NCBI RefSeq assembly: GCF_016583905.1
Contig: NZ_NRRY01000003.1
Coordinates: 1-64,000, forward strand
Length of the DNA stretch: 64,000 nucleotides
Reading direction: 5' to 3'
From: Lamprobacter modestohalophilus
GTDB taxonomy: Bacteria > Pseudomonadota > Gammaproteobacteria > Chromatiales > Chromatiaceae
This document shows positions 1 to 6,890 of this stretch, one piece after another. The translations under genes and the position numbers were made by a program. Position 1 is the stretch's first letter. Every line of letters begins with the position of its first letter. The notes below the pieces were generated by a model, which was given only the letters and a program-made list of their open reading frames with translations, was not told the origin of the DNA and did not search any database.

Positions 1-174
1 TAAGTGACGAGGCTACCTCTAGGTTCGCTTGCGCTGCGGCCTGCGGTTTTGCACCCACGAAACTCACGACCCTTGGTTACCCAAACGCCGCTCCGGGGCA
101 CTACAGTGGTGTACGAGCAACTCCATCGGCGGGACTTCAACCCGCAAGTTAATCAGCCTGTTACGGCATACGGT
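1..174. other. Left-edge sequence without a credible gene
   Basis: Open frames cross this stretch but none looks like a protein I recognise, and homology to the Rpn-like gene at 2534 begins only near 175. Read on the minus strand it has a structured-RNA look, including a short hairpin GCGGG-TTGAAGT-CCCGC around 134-150, and faintly recalls the 5' domain of a group II intron running off the window edge. That resemblance is a weak impression, not a call. Confidence 0.25.
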
Positions 175-363
175 CAGGTCTTGCAATCACTCGAAGAGCT
201 CAACAGCCACTACGTCACCTACCGCAAGCTGGCCTCCATTCGCGCGCTGCGCCAGTCACCGGCCGCTGATCAAGACCCTGATACGCCGATCATCGAGCCG
301 CGCAGCGCTTACCCACTGCTGCCAGCGGCAGACTTTCGCAGCGACGCCATCGCGATCCAAAGC
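175..363 (+). pseudogene. Fragment of an Rpn-like (PD-(D/E)XK-type) protein, part 1
   Basis: The peptide around SHYVTYRKLASIRALR and SAYPLLPAADFRS matches, almost residue for residue, the middle of the intact gene at 2534-3526 (its bases ~2806-2975). The start and the N-terminal third are missing, and the similarity stops abruptly at ~360, where the minus-strand Uma2 gene begins. A further piece of the same family sits at 1318-1367 on the other side of Uma2. The simplest reading is one paralogous copy that was disrupted and is now decayed. No function is expected from it. Confidence 0.75.
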
Positions 364-1206
364 CTATTCGCCGCGAAGTCTCGCTAGCTCCGCAAGCAGC
401 GCCGCTTTCTCGGCGCGCTCCCGTTCGGCAAGTCGCTCGGCCATGTCGGCTCGCTGTTCGGCCTGCGCGCGCGCCTGCCGATCCCGCTGCCAGCTCGGCA
501 GCACAAAGGGCGCGTAGACCGGATCCTCGATCATCGCCTCTAGACTCGGCTGACGGGTGAGATCCGCCAGGCGAAAGCGAAATCCTGGCACCACCGCGGA
601 GCGCAGGATGCCATCCTGACAGGGGATGGGCTCATACAGACCCGAGGCATTGCGGCGGTAGAACAAGAGCCACCGCGGATCATGATGGATGATGTAGTAC
701 TCAGGCACCCCGGCGGCTTGGTATTCCGCGTGCTTTTGCTCGGTGTCGCGGGCGATCTCCGACGGCTTGCTATCCGAGAGCGCCTCGACGCACAGATCGA
801 AGATGCCCTGGTAGGAGCGATCGAGATCCTCAAGCGGTTGGGCATTGCTGTCGAGCACCAGACCGAGATCCGGCTTGCGGATGGTGACTTTGTTCGGCAG
901 GTTCAGGCGAAAGCCGAATTCCAGGCAGGTGAGACGGGCGTTGCGGTGGGTCTCGAGATAGCACTCCAGCAACCGAAGCAGCCAGCGATAGCGTTGCAAG
1001 GTCAGGGTATCCGACACCGGCTTGACCTCCAAGAGGCCATTGTTCCATTCGTAGCCGTTCTCGTGCTCGTAGTAATAGGCCCAGTAGTCTTCCTCGCTCA
1101 CCGCGGTGCCTTCCGGTGGGTCGATGGGGGGATCGCGATCGGAGCGGCCATTCCAGGGCGCGCCCTGAGGCGGCGGATGGTGCAAGGTGAACGCGGGCGA
1201 GGACAT
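364..1206 (-). CDS. Uma2 family endonuclease-fold protein
   Basis: 280 aa. Uma2 (DUF820) proteins have a PD-(D/E)XK nuclease fold and are abundant in cyanobacteria and purple sulfur bacteria; their biological role is largely unknown. Visible family features: the acidic residue in NNGLLEVKP (~E60), the core RKPDLGLVLD (D113), CVEALSDSKPSE (E141) and the terminal helix EQKHAEYQAAGVPEYYI (157-172). A charged Ala/Arg/Glu-rich coiled coil (~240-280) follows the domain, as in many long Uma2 proteins. The ATG at 1204-1206 gives a full-length domain. The gene sits between two pieces of a decayed Rpn-like copy, so it is probably a later arrival. Nuclease activity is not demonstrable from sequence. Confidence 0.85.
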   Translation of the reverse strand: MSSPAFTLHHPPPQGAPWNGRSDRDPPIDPPEGTAVSEEDYWAYYYEHENGYEWNNGLLEVKPVSDTLTLQRYRWLLRLLECYLETHRNARLTCLEFGFRLNLPNKVTIRKPDLGLVLDSNAQPLEDLDRSYQGIFDLCVEALSDSKPSEIARDTEQKHAEYQAAGVPEYYIIHHDPRWLLFYRRNASGLYEPIPCQDGILRSAVVPGFRFRLADLTRQPSLEAMIEDPVYAPFVLPSWQRDRQARAQAEQRADMAERLAERERAEKAALLAELARLRGE

Positions 1207-1317
1207 AAGCGGACTCCCGTGGATCTGAGCCTGTGAGAAAGTCTAGCCACCTCCGCGACGGGCAACAAGGCCAGCCGATTCGGGCTGATGTGGTTTTTCG
1301 GTCGCCGGCTCGATGCG

Positions 1318-1367
1318 AGACCGGGCATCTATCGGCTCCAGGCCGGCACCCGCGAGGTGCGCCCCTA
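1318..1367 (+). pseudogene. Fragment of an Rpn-like protein, part 2
   Basis: Translates as PGIYRLQAGTREVRP followed by a stop. It is homologous to PGIYRLRAGTRDVRL in the intact gene (bases ~3036-3080). It continues, in the right order, the fragment at 175-363, with the Uma2 gene lying between the two pieces. Confidence 0.6.
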
Positions 1368-1467
1368 GAATTTTTCGAACGCCTTAAGGCTACCGGTGTC
1401 TCGGAGCAGCAGGCGCTCGCGATGGCTGAGGCACAGAAAGAGGCGTTCAGTGATGCCTTGTCGAGTC
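1368..1467 (+). pseudogene. N-terminal remnant of a DUF1640 coiled-coil protein
   Basis: The reading frame gives FFERLKATGVSEQQALAMAE and onward, the usual N-terminal helix of DUF1640 (CCDC90-like) proteins; compare FIRTLKDAGIPESQAEAISE in the intact gene at 53847-54110. No start codon remains, it is joined directly to the Rpn-like remnant, and the frame drifts into unrelated sequence after SDAL. A dead fragment. Confidence 0.5.
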
Positions 1468-1495
1468 CTGTGCCATCAAGTCCGATGAGTTCTGC

Positions 1496-2020
1496 TCAAG
1501 GTCTCGCCTTGTCGGTGCCTGGCCGCGCCGCATAGCGCTTTGCATCTTTGAGCAGCAGTAGCAGCTGTTGCTCGCTTCCTGGTGTGGGCTCGAAACCAAA
1601 CCGTCGATAAAACGCATCGGCGTTTGCGTCAATCGGGTGAGTCAGCAATGCCCGAATGCCGGCCTGCTCGGATAGGACGAGTGTTCGGCGGATCGCATCT
1701 TGCAGCAGACTGAATCCCAACCCTTGCCCTTGGTGGTGGAGATCGACCGCCAGCCTTGCCAAAATGACCAACGGGATCGGGTAATGGCCCATCCCGCGCC
1801 GAACCCGTTCAGGGACATCGCCTGTATCGATCTGCCCAACGGTGAGGCTGAAGTATCCGACGACCCGATCCCCATCGCAGCTCACAAAGGTTCTTGCCGA
1901 ACCGCTACCTTGTGCTTGACGCGCGTGCTTCAGCAGCCAGGTTGTGAGCGTTGGCTTGCCGCAGTCAAAGTCCTCGACGCGATGTTGAGCGGCGAGCGGC
2001 TGCGGTGCGGATAAGCTCAT
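1496..2020 (-). CDS. GNAT-type toxin of a GNAT/DUF1778 toxin-antitoxin pair
   Basis: 174 aa. Small GCN5-related acetyltransferases of this class (TacT/AtaT/ItaT relatives) acetylate the amino group of aminoacyl-tRNA and stop translation. Seen here: the acetyl-CoA pyrophosphate loop HHQGQGLG (residues 95-102) after LARLAVDL, and the C-terminal FYRRFGFEP (137-145), the standard arrangement of the family. Its ATG overlaps the TGA of the DUF1778 gene by four bases (ATGA), so the two are translationally coupled with antitoxin first. The C-terminal tail rich in Arg/Lys/Ala beyond the fold may be non-essential. Target tRNA cannot be inferred. Confidence 0.88.
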   Translation of the reverse strand: MSLSAPQPLAAQHRVEDFDCGKPTLTTWLLKHARQAQGSGSARTFVSCDGDRVVGYFSLTVGQIDTGDVPERVRRGMGHYPIPLVILARLAVDLHHQGQGLGFSLLQDAIRRTLVLSEQAGIRALLTHPIDANADAFYRRFGFEPTPGSEQQLLLLLKDAKRYAARPGTDKARP

Positions 2021-2301
2021 GCGTCAGCCCACACCGGACGACGAGAGAACAGGTCGTCTAGGCCTGGGTTATCGGATTCAGGCCGATCCAGCATCTCTAG
2101 GAGCGCTTGGTAGTGATGGCCGGACACCATGAAGAGGCGTTGATCGAGCAAGGTTTGCTCAGCGGCTTGGTAGGCCGCATCAAGGATGAAATCCGTGAGC
2201 GATTTGTGAGCGATCTCGGCGGCGCGACGCAGCACCGTTTCTTGGTCAGGGGTCGCGCGTAGCCCAAGACGGGATGTGCGAGCAGTCACTGTTGCAGACA
2301 T
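2017..2301 (-). CDS. DUF1778 ribbon-helix-helix antitoxin
   Basis: 94 aa from the ATG at 2301 (an upstream in-frame ATG at 2322 is less likely, because the family begins at about SATVTARTSRL). DUF1778 (TacA-like) antitoxins have an N-terminal ribbon-helix-helix DNA-binding domain (LGLRATPDQETVLRRAAEIA, then a second helix SLTDFILDAAYQAAE) and a C-terminal toxin-binding tail, here ending in LFSRRPVWADA. It should neutralise the GNAT toxin encoded just downstream and repress its own promoter. Confidence 0.88.
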   Translation of the reverse strand: MSATVTARTSRLGLRATPDQETVLRRAAEIAHKSLTDFILDAAYQAAEQTLLDQRLFMVSGHHYQALLEMLDRPESDNPGLDDLFSRRPVWADA

Positions 2302-2333
2302 GAGAGACCCTCTGTTTGCCATTGATGAGGTGA

Positions 2334-2362
2334 ATGTTAGTACAAGTGACGCAAGCTGTAAA
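2334..2362 (-). promoter_or_regulatory. Likely sigma70 promoter of the GNAT/DUF1778 operon
   Basis: On the minus strand TTTACA (2357-2362) and TAACAT (2334-2339) are separated by exactly 17 bases, giving five of six and four of six matches to the -35 and -10 consensus. Transcription would begin near 2327, about 26 bases before the antitoxin ATG. No clear palindromic operator is visible. Confidence 0.45.
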
Positions 2363-2533
2363 AAAGGTCCGCGTCGAGTTGGTCTGCCAATCGGCAGCCT
2401 CGCTGGCAGAGATGGAAAAGGGCCGGGCTCAACAATTCCATGCCCCCTCCATGTCCCCCGCGCCTGCCTGATCGCCGGTGAAAGCCTTCGCCTGCGCTCG
2501 ATACGTTGCCTGCCAATCGGCTAGACTGCCACG

Positions 2534-3526
2534 ATGAGTCGCGATCATCGTATCCCCTGGCACGCTCTGCTCGGCCAAGCCCTGGCCGATGCGCTCAACG
2601 GGCTACCCTACAACGTCAGCACCGAAGAGGAACTGGCCCTGCGCAGCCAGCGCCTCGACGTGCTCATCATCGAGCAGCGCCCAGCGCCGCAAGACATTCA
2701 GCGCGTTCGCTCCCCGGAGCAGCGCCCCGACGGGCTCGAAGATCTTGTCGCGCACAACCTGCTCAGCTTCAAGGCCAGCGGCGCCGTCTTCGACGCCTGG
2801 GCGCTCGAAGAGCTCAGCAGCCACTACGTCACCTACCGCAAGCTCGCCTCCATCCGCGCGCTGCGCCCGTTGCCGGCCGCTGATCAAGACCCTGGCACGC
2901 CCGTCGTCGAGCCGCGCACGGCCTATCCGCTGCTGCCGGCGGCAGACTTTCGCAGCTACGCCATCGCGACCCACTTTCCACGCAAGCTGATCAAACAACT
3001 GCCCGCTGGTAGTTGTCAAAGGAGTCAAACACCTGGCATATATCGGCTACGGGCCGGCACGCGCGACGTCCGCCTCGTCGTCATCAACCAGTTCCGCCGG
3101 CTCCCGCATAATGCCCCCTGGGGACTATTCTCCAGTGATGAGCGGCACCGACGCGCGGCACTTGAACAGTACCACCCGCGGAGCGAGATCGGTGTTCACC
3201 TGCACAATCTACTCGCGCACTACAAGTTCGGAGAGGGCAACATGGCGCACACCACAGAAGACATGAAACGCGAAGCCCGTGAGTGGCTCGTCAAGCATTA
3301 TCTTGATCAGCTCGATCCCGAGGATCGGCTCAAGGGGCTCGATCCCGAGGATCGGCTCAAGGGGCTTGATCCCGAGGATCGGCTCAAGGGGCTCGATCCC
3401 GAGGATCGGCTCAAGGGGCTCGATCCCGAGGATCGGCTCAAGGGGCTCGATCCCGAGGATCGGCTCAAGGGGCTTGATCCAGCCTTCATCGAAGCCTGGC
3501 TAGCTAAGCAGCGCAAGGATCATTAA
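2534..3526 (+). CDS. Rpn-like protein with C-terminal LDPEDRLKG repeats
   Basis: 330 aa. The N-terminal part has the signature of a large group of transposase-associated PD-(D/E)XK proteins (RLDVLIIEQ at ~37-45, then LVAHNLLSFKASGAVFDAWA and ELSSHYVTYRK). These are related to the Rpn/DUF4351-type group, but I cannot assign it to one family with certainty. Residues ~240-255 (MAHTTEDMKREAREWLVKHY) lead into six exact nine-residue repeats and the end AFIEAWLAKQRKDH. Compared with relatives the segment around residues 155-170 looks irregular, so some decay is possible. A broken paralogue lies at 175-363 and 1318-1367. Nuclease or recombination roles are family-level inference. Confidence 0.65.
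   Translation: MSRDHRIPWHALLGQALADALNGLPYNVSTEEELALRSQRLDVLIIEQRPAPQDIQRVRSPEQRPDGLEDLVAHNLLSFKASGAVFDAWALEELSSHYVTYRKLASIRALRPLPAADQDPGTPVVEPRTAYPLLPAADFRSYAIATHFPRKLIKQLPAGSCQRSQTPGIYRLRAGTRDVRLVVINQFRRLPHNAPWGLFSSDERHRRAALEQYHPRSEIGVHLHNLLAHYKFGEGNMAHTTEDMKREAREWLVKHYLDQLDPEDRLKGLDPEDRLKGLDPEDRLKGLDPEDRLKGLDPEDRLKGLDPEDRLKGLDPAFIEAWLAKQRKDH
3311..3480 (+). repeat. 27-bp in-frame tandem repeat, six full units
   Basis: Units begin at 3311, 3338, 3365, 3392, 3419 and 3446 and each encodes LDPEDRLKG. An eight-base partial unit follows. The copies differ only at a C/T in the Leu codon. Near identity at DNA level points to recent expansion by slippage or unequal exchange, so copy number is probably variable between strains. 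Confidence 0.95.
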
Positions 3527-3584
3527 AGAGCCATCTTGACGCCGGAAAAGTGATGCAGATGCGTCAAATGGATTACACCAAGGC

Positions 3585-4460
3585 TCAGGTGCCCTGAATG
3601 CGATCGTAGTAGCGCGCCCGATAGAGCAGTCTTGGTGTGTCCCCATCGCTGAAGCCGGTGCGGGTGTGCAGCACATTGTTGCTGATCAGTCCCCAGCCGG
3701 ATTCCAGACGGCCCTGTAGATGCCAGTCCGTGTCGCGCTCGAGTGTCGCTTTCAGGTAGGCCACGGCCTCACGGGTCAGCGGATCATCGCGCCAGCTGAT
3801 ATTGCGCGCTCGATGGGTGTAGCGCATGTGCAACTGGCCGTCGGCGCGGATCGAGAACACCGGCCCGGTTCGATCAGGGCGCACCTGCTCGCCGTCGACA
3901 TAGCTCGCCGGAATGGTCATGCAGTCGCGGTGCATCAGCGCGCGGATGTACTCGGGTGATTGATCGCGCACCAGGATGTAGACGATCTCGTGATCGAGCA
4001 GGTCGTTGGCGCCGCCCTGCTCGGCGGGGTGGACGCAGTGCAGCAGCAGGCTGTCGATGCGCTGCTCGGGCGCGTTGTAGTAGCCGTCGGTATGCCAGGC
4101 GATGGGGCGGTTGGAGTAGGGGATGTAGTCGCGATGCCGGGCGTCGGTCTGCACCGTGAGTGAGGTGATGGCGTCATCGTCGGCGCCGCGGTTGTGGTCG
4201 AGCCGCTGCAGCCCGAACGCTGCACCGAGTCGGGTGGGAATCGCCTTGTCGGGATCATCGCCGGTCTTGCCGATATAGATGGCCATATTGGCGCGCTGGC
4301 AGCGCTCGAGGATGGCTGCCTGCTCGGCTGGCTTGAGTTGGCGCGGGTCGTTGATCTCGACCACGATTTCCTCAAGCCGGGTCGGTGTTTCGGCGAGCTT
4401 ACGCTCGCGCCAGCGCTGATAGGCGCTCTCGGCAGCGAGATCGAATGGCGATGGGGGCAT
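3585..4460 (-). CDS. TauD/TfdA-family Fe(II)/2-oxoglutarate-dependent oxygenase
   Basis: 291 aa. The iron-binding facial triad is visible: H123 and D125 in AWHTDGYY, and the distal H265 in NNVLHTRTGF. R281 in LLYRARYYDR is placed to bind 2-oxoglutarate. The length and spacing of the first pair to the distal His (~140 residues) are normal for the TauD/TfdA superfamily (taurine, gamma-butyrobetaine and clavaminate-type hydroxylases). Substrate cannot be read from sequence, and the neighbours, an accessory region and a MITE, do not help. Cytoplasmic; no signal peptide. The ATG at 4460 is the only good start. Confidence 0.82.
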   Translation of the reverse strand: MPPSPFDLAAESAYQRWRERKLAETPTRLEEIVVEINDPRQLKPAEQAAILERCQRANMAIYIGKTGDDPDKAIPTRLGAAFGLQRLDHNRGADDDAITSLTVQTDARHRDYIPYSNRPIAWHTDGYYNAPEQRIDSLLLHCVHPAEQGGANDLLDHEIVYILVRDQSPEYIRALMHRDCMTIPASYVDGEQVRPDRTGPVFSIRADGQLHMRYTHRARNISWRDDPLTREAVAYLKATLERDTDWHLQGRLESGWGLISNNVLHTRTGFSDGDTPRLLYRARYYDRIQGT

Positions 4461-4554
4461 GGGTGATCCTTCGGGTCAGCGAGGCGGTGACGCCCATTCT
4501 CTCACGGTCAGCAGGGTTTTGGCTGAGGTTGCCTGGGGTGTAGCCTCGACATGG

Positions 4555-4724
4555 TGTCGCGTGATGTTGTGACTTGGCAAGAAGAGTCTCGCGCAGAGAT
4601 GCAGAGGCGCAAAGGAAGAAAGCACTTGCTCGATGTTCCCAGTGCGCTTCTCTTGTCCTTCTCTTCTTCTCAGCGGCTTTGCGTCTCTGCGCGAGATATC
4701 TTTTCTCGTGTCGTCTACGCGACA
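4555..4724. mobile_element. MITE-like inverted-repeat element
   Basis: About 170 bp bounded by imperfect terminal inverted repeats. The left arm (from TGTCGCGTGATG at ~4555 through the segment at 4587-4614) pairs with the right arm (4677-4696, then TCGTCTACGCGACA at ~4711-4724). The inner arms carry the TCTCGCGCAGAGA motif typical of abundant CGCAGAGA-type miniature elements in purple sulfur bacteria and cyanobacteria. It encodes no protein; the short open frames on both strands are by-products of the repeat. It occupies most of the gap between the dioxygenase and DUF2490 genes. I cannot define target-site duplications. Confidence 0.6.
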
Positions 4725-4910
4725 TGGCACCATCTGATTGACATTATGCGGAGGACGCACCCGTTGCCTGGCTAGATGCTGAGCTGGCCCGGGTATAGAC
4801 TCGACTTGTCAATCCTCACGAACCCTCTTGGCTAAGTCCAGTTGCGAATGCTCGAACCCAATCCGACGCTACGGCCCCGACCCTTTGTCCGACAACTCGA
4901 CATCATTGGG

Positions 4911-5564
4911 ATGCGACGATTGTTGGCCGAAGTCGTTGTCAGCTTGGCGCTGCTGCCAGTGGCGGCGCCGCTGATGGCTGAGCAGGATGCCGGTGCCAGC
5001 TACAACCTGCTCTTGAAGGCCTCGCTGAGCGATGACTGGTTCCTCATCTCGCGCTCGAACCTGGCCTCGCGAAACAATTTTGAGGACAATTTTCTCGCCT
5101 TTACGGGTCTCGGGATCGGCTACCAGCTGAACCCAAGCTTCAGCCTGCGTCTCGGTTATCGGCGTGCCTGGTTTCGCTTCACCGACGACTGGCAGCCGGA
5201 GAATCGCGGCTATCTCGAGGGCTATTTCGCCGAGCGCCTCGGTGGTTTTCGCGTGACCAATCGCGCCCGAGTCGAGGTGCGACGCTTCGATTGGCGCAGC
5301 GATGATGTTCGGCTGCGCAACGAGATCACCCTGGAGGCGCCTTGGGAGCTGACGCCGCTGCGGCTGACGCCCTACCTGGAAGAGGAACTCTTCTACAGCA
5401 CGCGAAATGAGTGGATCGAGGCCAACTGGCTCGGCGGAGGTCTCGCCTGGCGTCCAGCAAAAGGCGTCAAGCTCAAGCTGGGGTATCGTTGGAACCGGTT
5501 CCGATCGGGCGACGACTGGTCCAACCGCAATATCTTGGTCACCGGCATCAATGTCTTCTTTTAA
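4911..5564 (+). CDS. DUF2490-type outer-membrane beta-barrel protein
   Basis: 217 aa from the ATG at 4911; a TTG at 4842 would add an unlikely leader. Residues 1-23 (MRRLLAEVVVSLALLPVAAP...) form a Sec signal peptide cleaved after LMA. The mature part is an alternation of amphipathic strands rich in Arg, Trp, Tyr and Phe (LRLGYRRAWFRF, ARVEVRRFDW, VKLKLGYRWNRF) and ends in a terminal Phe (NVFF), the BAM recognition signal of outer-membrane proteins. The pattern fits DUF2490, a small barrel family of unknown function. Ligand unknown. Confidence 0.75.
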   Translation: MRRLLAEVVVSLALLPVAAPLMAEQDAGASYNLLLKASLSDDWFLISRSNLASRNNFEDNFLAFTGLGIGYQLNPSFSLRLGYRRAWFRFTDDWQPENRGYLEGYFAERLGGFRVTNRARVEVRRFDWRSDDVRLRNEITLEAPWELTPLRLTPYLEEELFYSTRNEWIEANWLGGGLAWRPAKGVKLKLGYRWNRFRSGDDWSNRNILVTGINVFF

Positions 5565-5605
5565 ATCAGATCAGCCTTATGCTGACTCAGGATAGCCTGG
5601 GTGTT

Positions 5606-5647
5606 GGATGTCTGTGGATGTCTGTGGATGTCCGTATTGATGTCCGC
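5606..5647 (+). repeat. 10-bp tandem repeat between DUF2490 and GNAT-C39 genes
   Basis: Three contiguous units of GGATGTCTGT (third with one change) are followed by a partial TGATGTCCGC. It lies in the 120-bp gap upstream of the GNAT-C39 gene. No role is evident. Confidence 0.7.
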
Positions 5648-5687
5648 ATTTAAGCCTTGGATTTAGCATGATAAAGCTGGAAAAGCG

Positions 5688-6890
5688 ATGCGCATTCGAT
5701 CAGCCGCGGTAGCGGATATCGACGCATTGCTTGAGTTGGAGCTGGCGAGCTTCGCAAGCGATCGGCTCAGCCGCCGGCAGTTTCGCTATATGCTCACGCG
5801 GGCTCATGCGCAGACGCTGGTCGCCGAGGATGACCAGCGTCTGCTCGGCTATGTGCTCGTGTTGTTCAGCCGCGCGACCTCGGTGGCGCGGCTGTACTCG
5901 ATCGCCGTTGCCGAGCAAGCGCGCGGCCAGGGTGTGGGCCGAGCGCTGGTGGTCGCTGCCGAGCAGGCCGCCTGGGCTGAGGAGCGCGCCTTCATGCGGT
6001 TGGAGATCCGGCGTGATAATACGGCCTCGCAGGCGTTGTTTGAGGTTGCCGGCTATCGCCGTTTCGGGGTGCTTTCGGACTACTATGCCGACCACGAGGA
6101 GGCACTGCGCTACGAGAAGCGGCTCTCGCCGGATCGCAAGCCGCTGCTCAAGCGCGTGCCGTTCTATGCGCAGACCCTCGACTTCACCTGCGGGCCCTCG
6201 TCGCTGATGATGGCGATGCAGGCGCTGCGGCCGGAGATTGAGCTGACGCGGACCCTTGAGCTGCGCATCTGGCGCGAGTCGACCACCATCTTCATGACCT
6301 CCGGGCATGGTGGCTGCGGGCCGCTCGGCTTGGCATTGGCGGCAGAGCGACGCGGGTTTTCGGTCGAGGTCTTCGTCAATGATCCCGGCGTGCCGCTGAT
6401 CGACTCGGTGCGCAGCCCGGAGAAGAAGGAGGTGATGCGTTTGGTGCATGAGGATATGTGCGCTGAGAGCGAGCGTCGCGGTATCCCCGTGCAGCAGGGC
6501 ACACTCGGCATTGAAGACCTGCAGGCGCGCTGGGATCGTGGCGTGGTGCCGCTGGTCCTGATCAGCTCGTACCGTATCTATCGGGAGAAATTCCCGCACT
6601 GGGTCGTGGTGACGGGGTTCGATGCCCACTTCGTCTATTGCCACGACCCCTATGTTGATCTGGACAACGGAGAGACGACACTGGACTCGATCGATATGCC
6701 CATTCGCCGCGAGGACTTTAGCCGCATGGCCCGTTATGGCCGTGTCGGGCTGCAAGCGGTGGTGTTGATCTCGGCATCGCAGGATCAGCCACAAGCGAAT
6801 GATCCGGCTCTGGGCGGGCCGCGGGCTCATGGCTCGGTGGGCGAGCAGGAAGCCCGGATCTCGGCACAGGACAACAACGCCCATGGCTGA
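5688..6890 (+). CDS. GNAT acetyltransferase fused to a C39-like cysteine peptidase
   Basis: 400 aa, two domains. Residues 1-145 are a RimI-like GNAT fold with the acetyl-CoA loop RGQGVGRAL (79-87) and LEIRRDNTASQALFEVAGYR. Residues ~155-362 are a papain-fold C39-like peptidase: predicted nucleophile C168 in LDFTCGPSS, oxyanion Q162, H304 in FPHWVVV and D320 in CHDPY. A second, GHGGCG, sits at 206-211. There are no ABC or membrane domains, so this is not a bacteriocin exporter. The stop overlaps the start of the ATP-grasp gene by eight bases, so the two are co-translated. In published computational surveys of amidoligases, GNAT-C39 proteins recur beside RLAN ATP-grasp ligases, suggesting ligation of amino acids to a peptide or metabolite, followed by acetylation and trimming. 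The substrate is unknown. Confidence 0.85.
   Translation: MRIRSAAVADIDALLELELASFASDRLSRRQFRYMLTRAHAQTLVAEDDQRLLGYVLVLFSRATSVARLYSIAVAEQARGQGVGRALVVAAEQAAWAEERAFMRLEIRRDNTASQALFEVAGYRRFGVLSDYYADHEEALRYEKRLSPDRKPLLKRVPFYAQTLDFTCGPSSLMMAMQALRPEIELTRTLELRIWRESTTIFMTSGHGGCGPLGLALAAERRGFSVEVFVNDPGVPLIDSVRSPEKKEVMRLVHEDMCAESERRGIPVQQGTLGIEDLQARWDRGVVPLVLISSYRIYREKFPHWVVVTGFDAHFVYCHDPYVDLDNGETTLDSIDMPIRREDFSRMARYGRVGLQAVVLISASQDQPQANDPALGGPRAHGSVGEQEARISAQDNNAHG

Noticed and set aside
3311-3480. CRISPR-like spacing of repeats
   Set aside because: Units are contiguous, 27 bp, in frame and coding; there are no spacers.
4399-4775. Short ORFs on both strands around 4.4-4.8 kb
   Set aside because: They arise from the inverted-repeat element and recur as spurious proteins wherever such elements occur.
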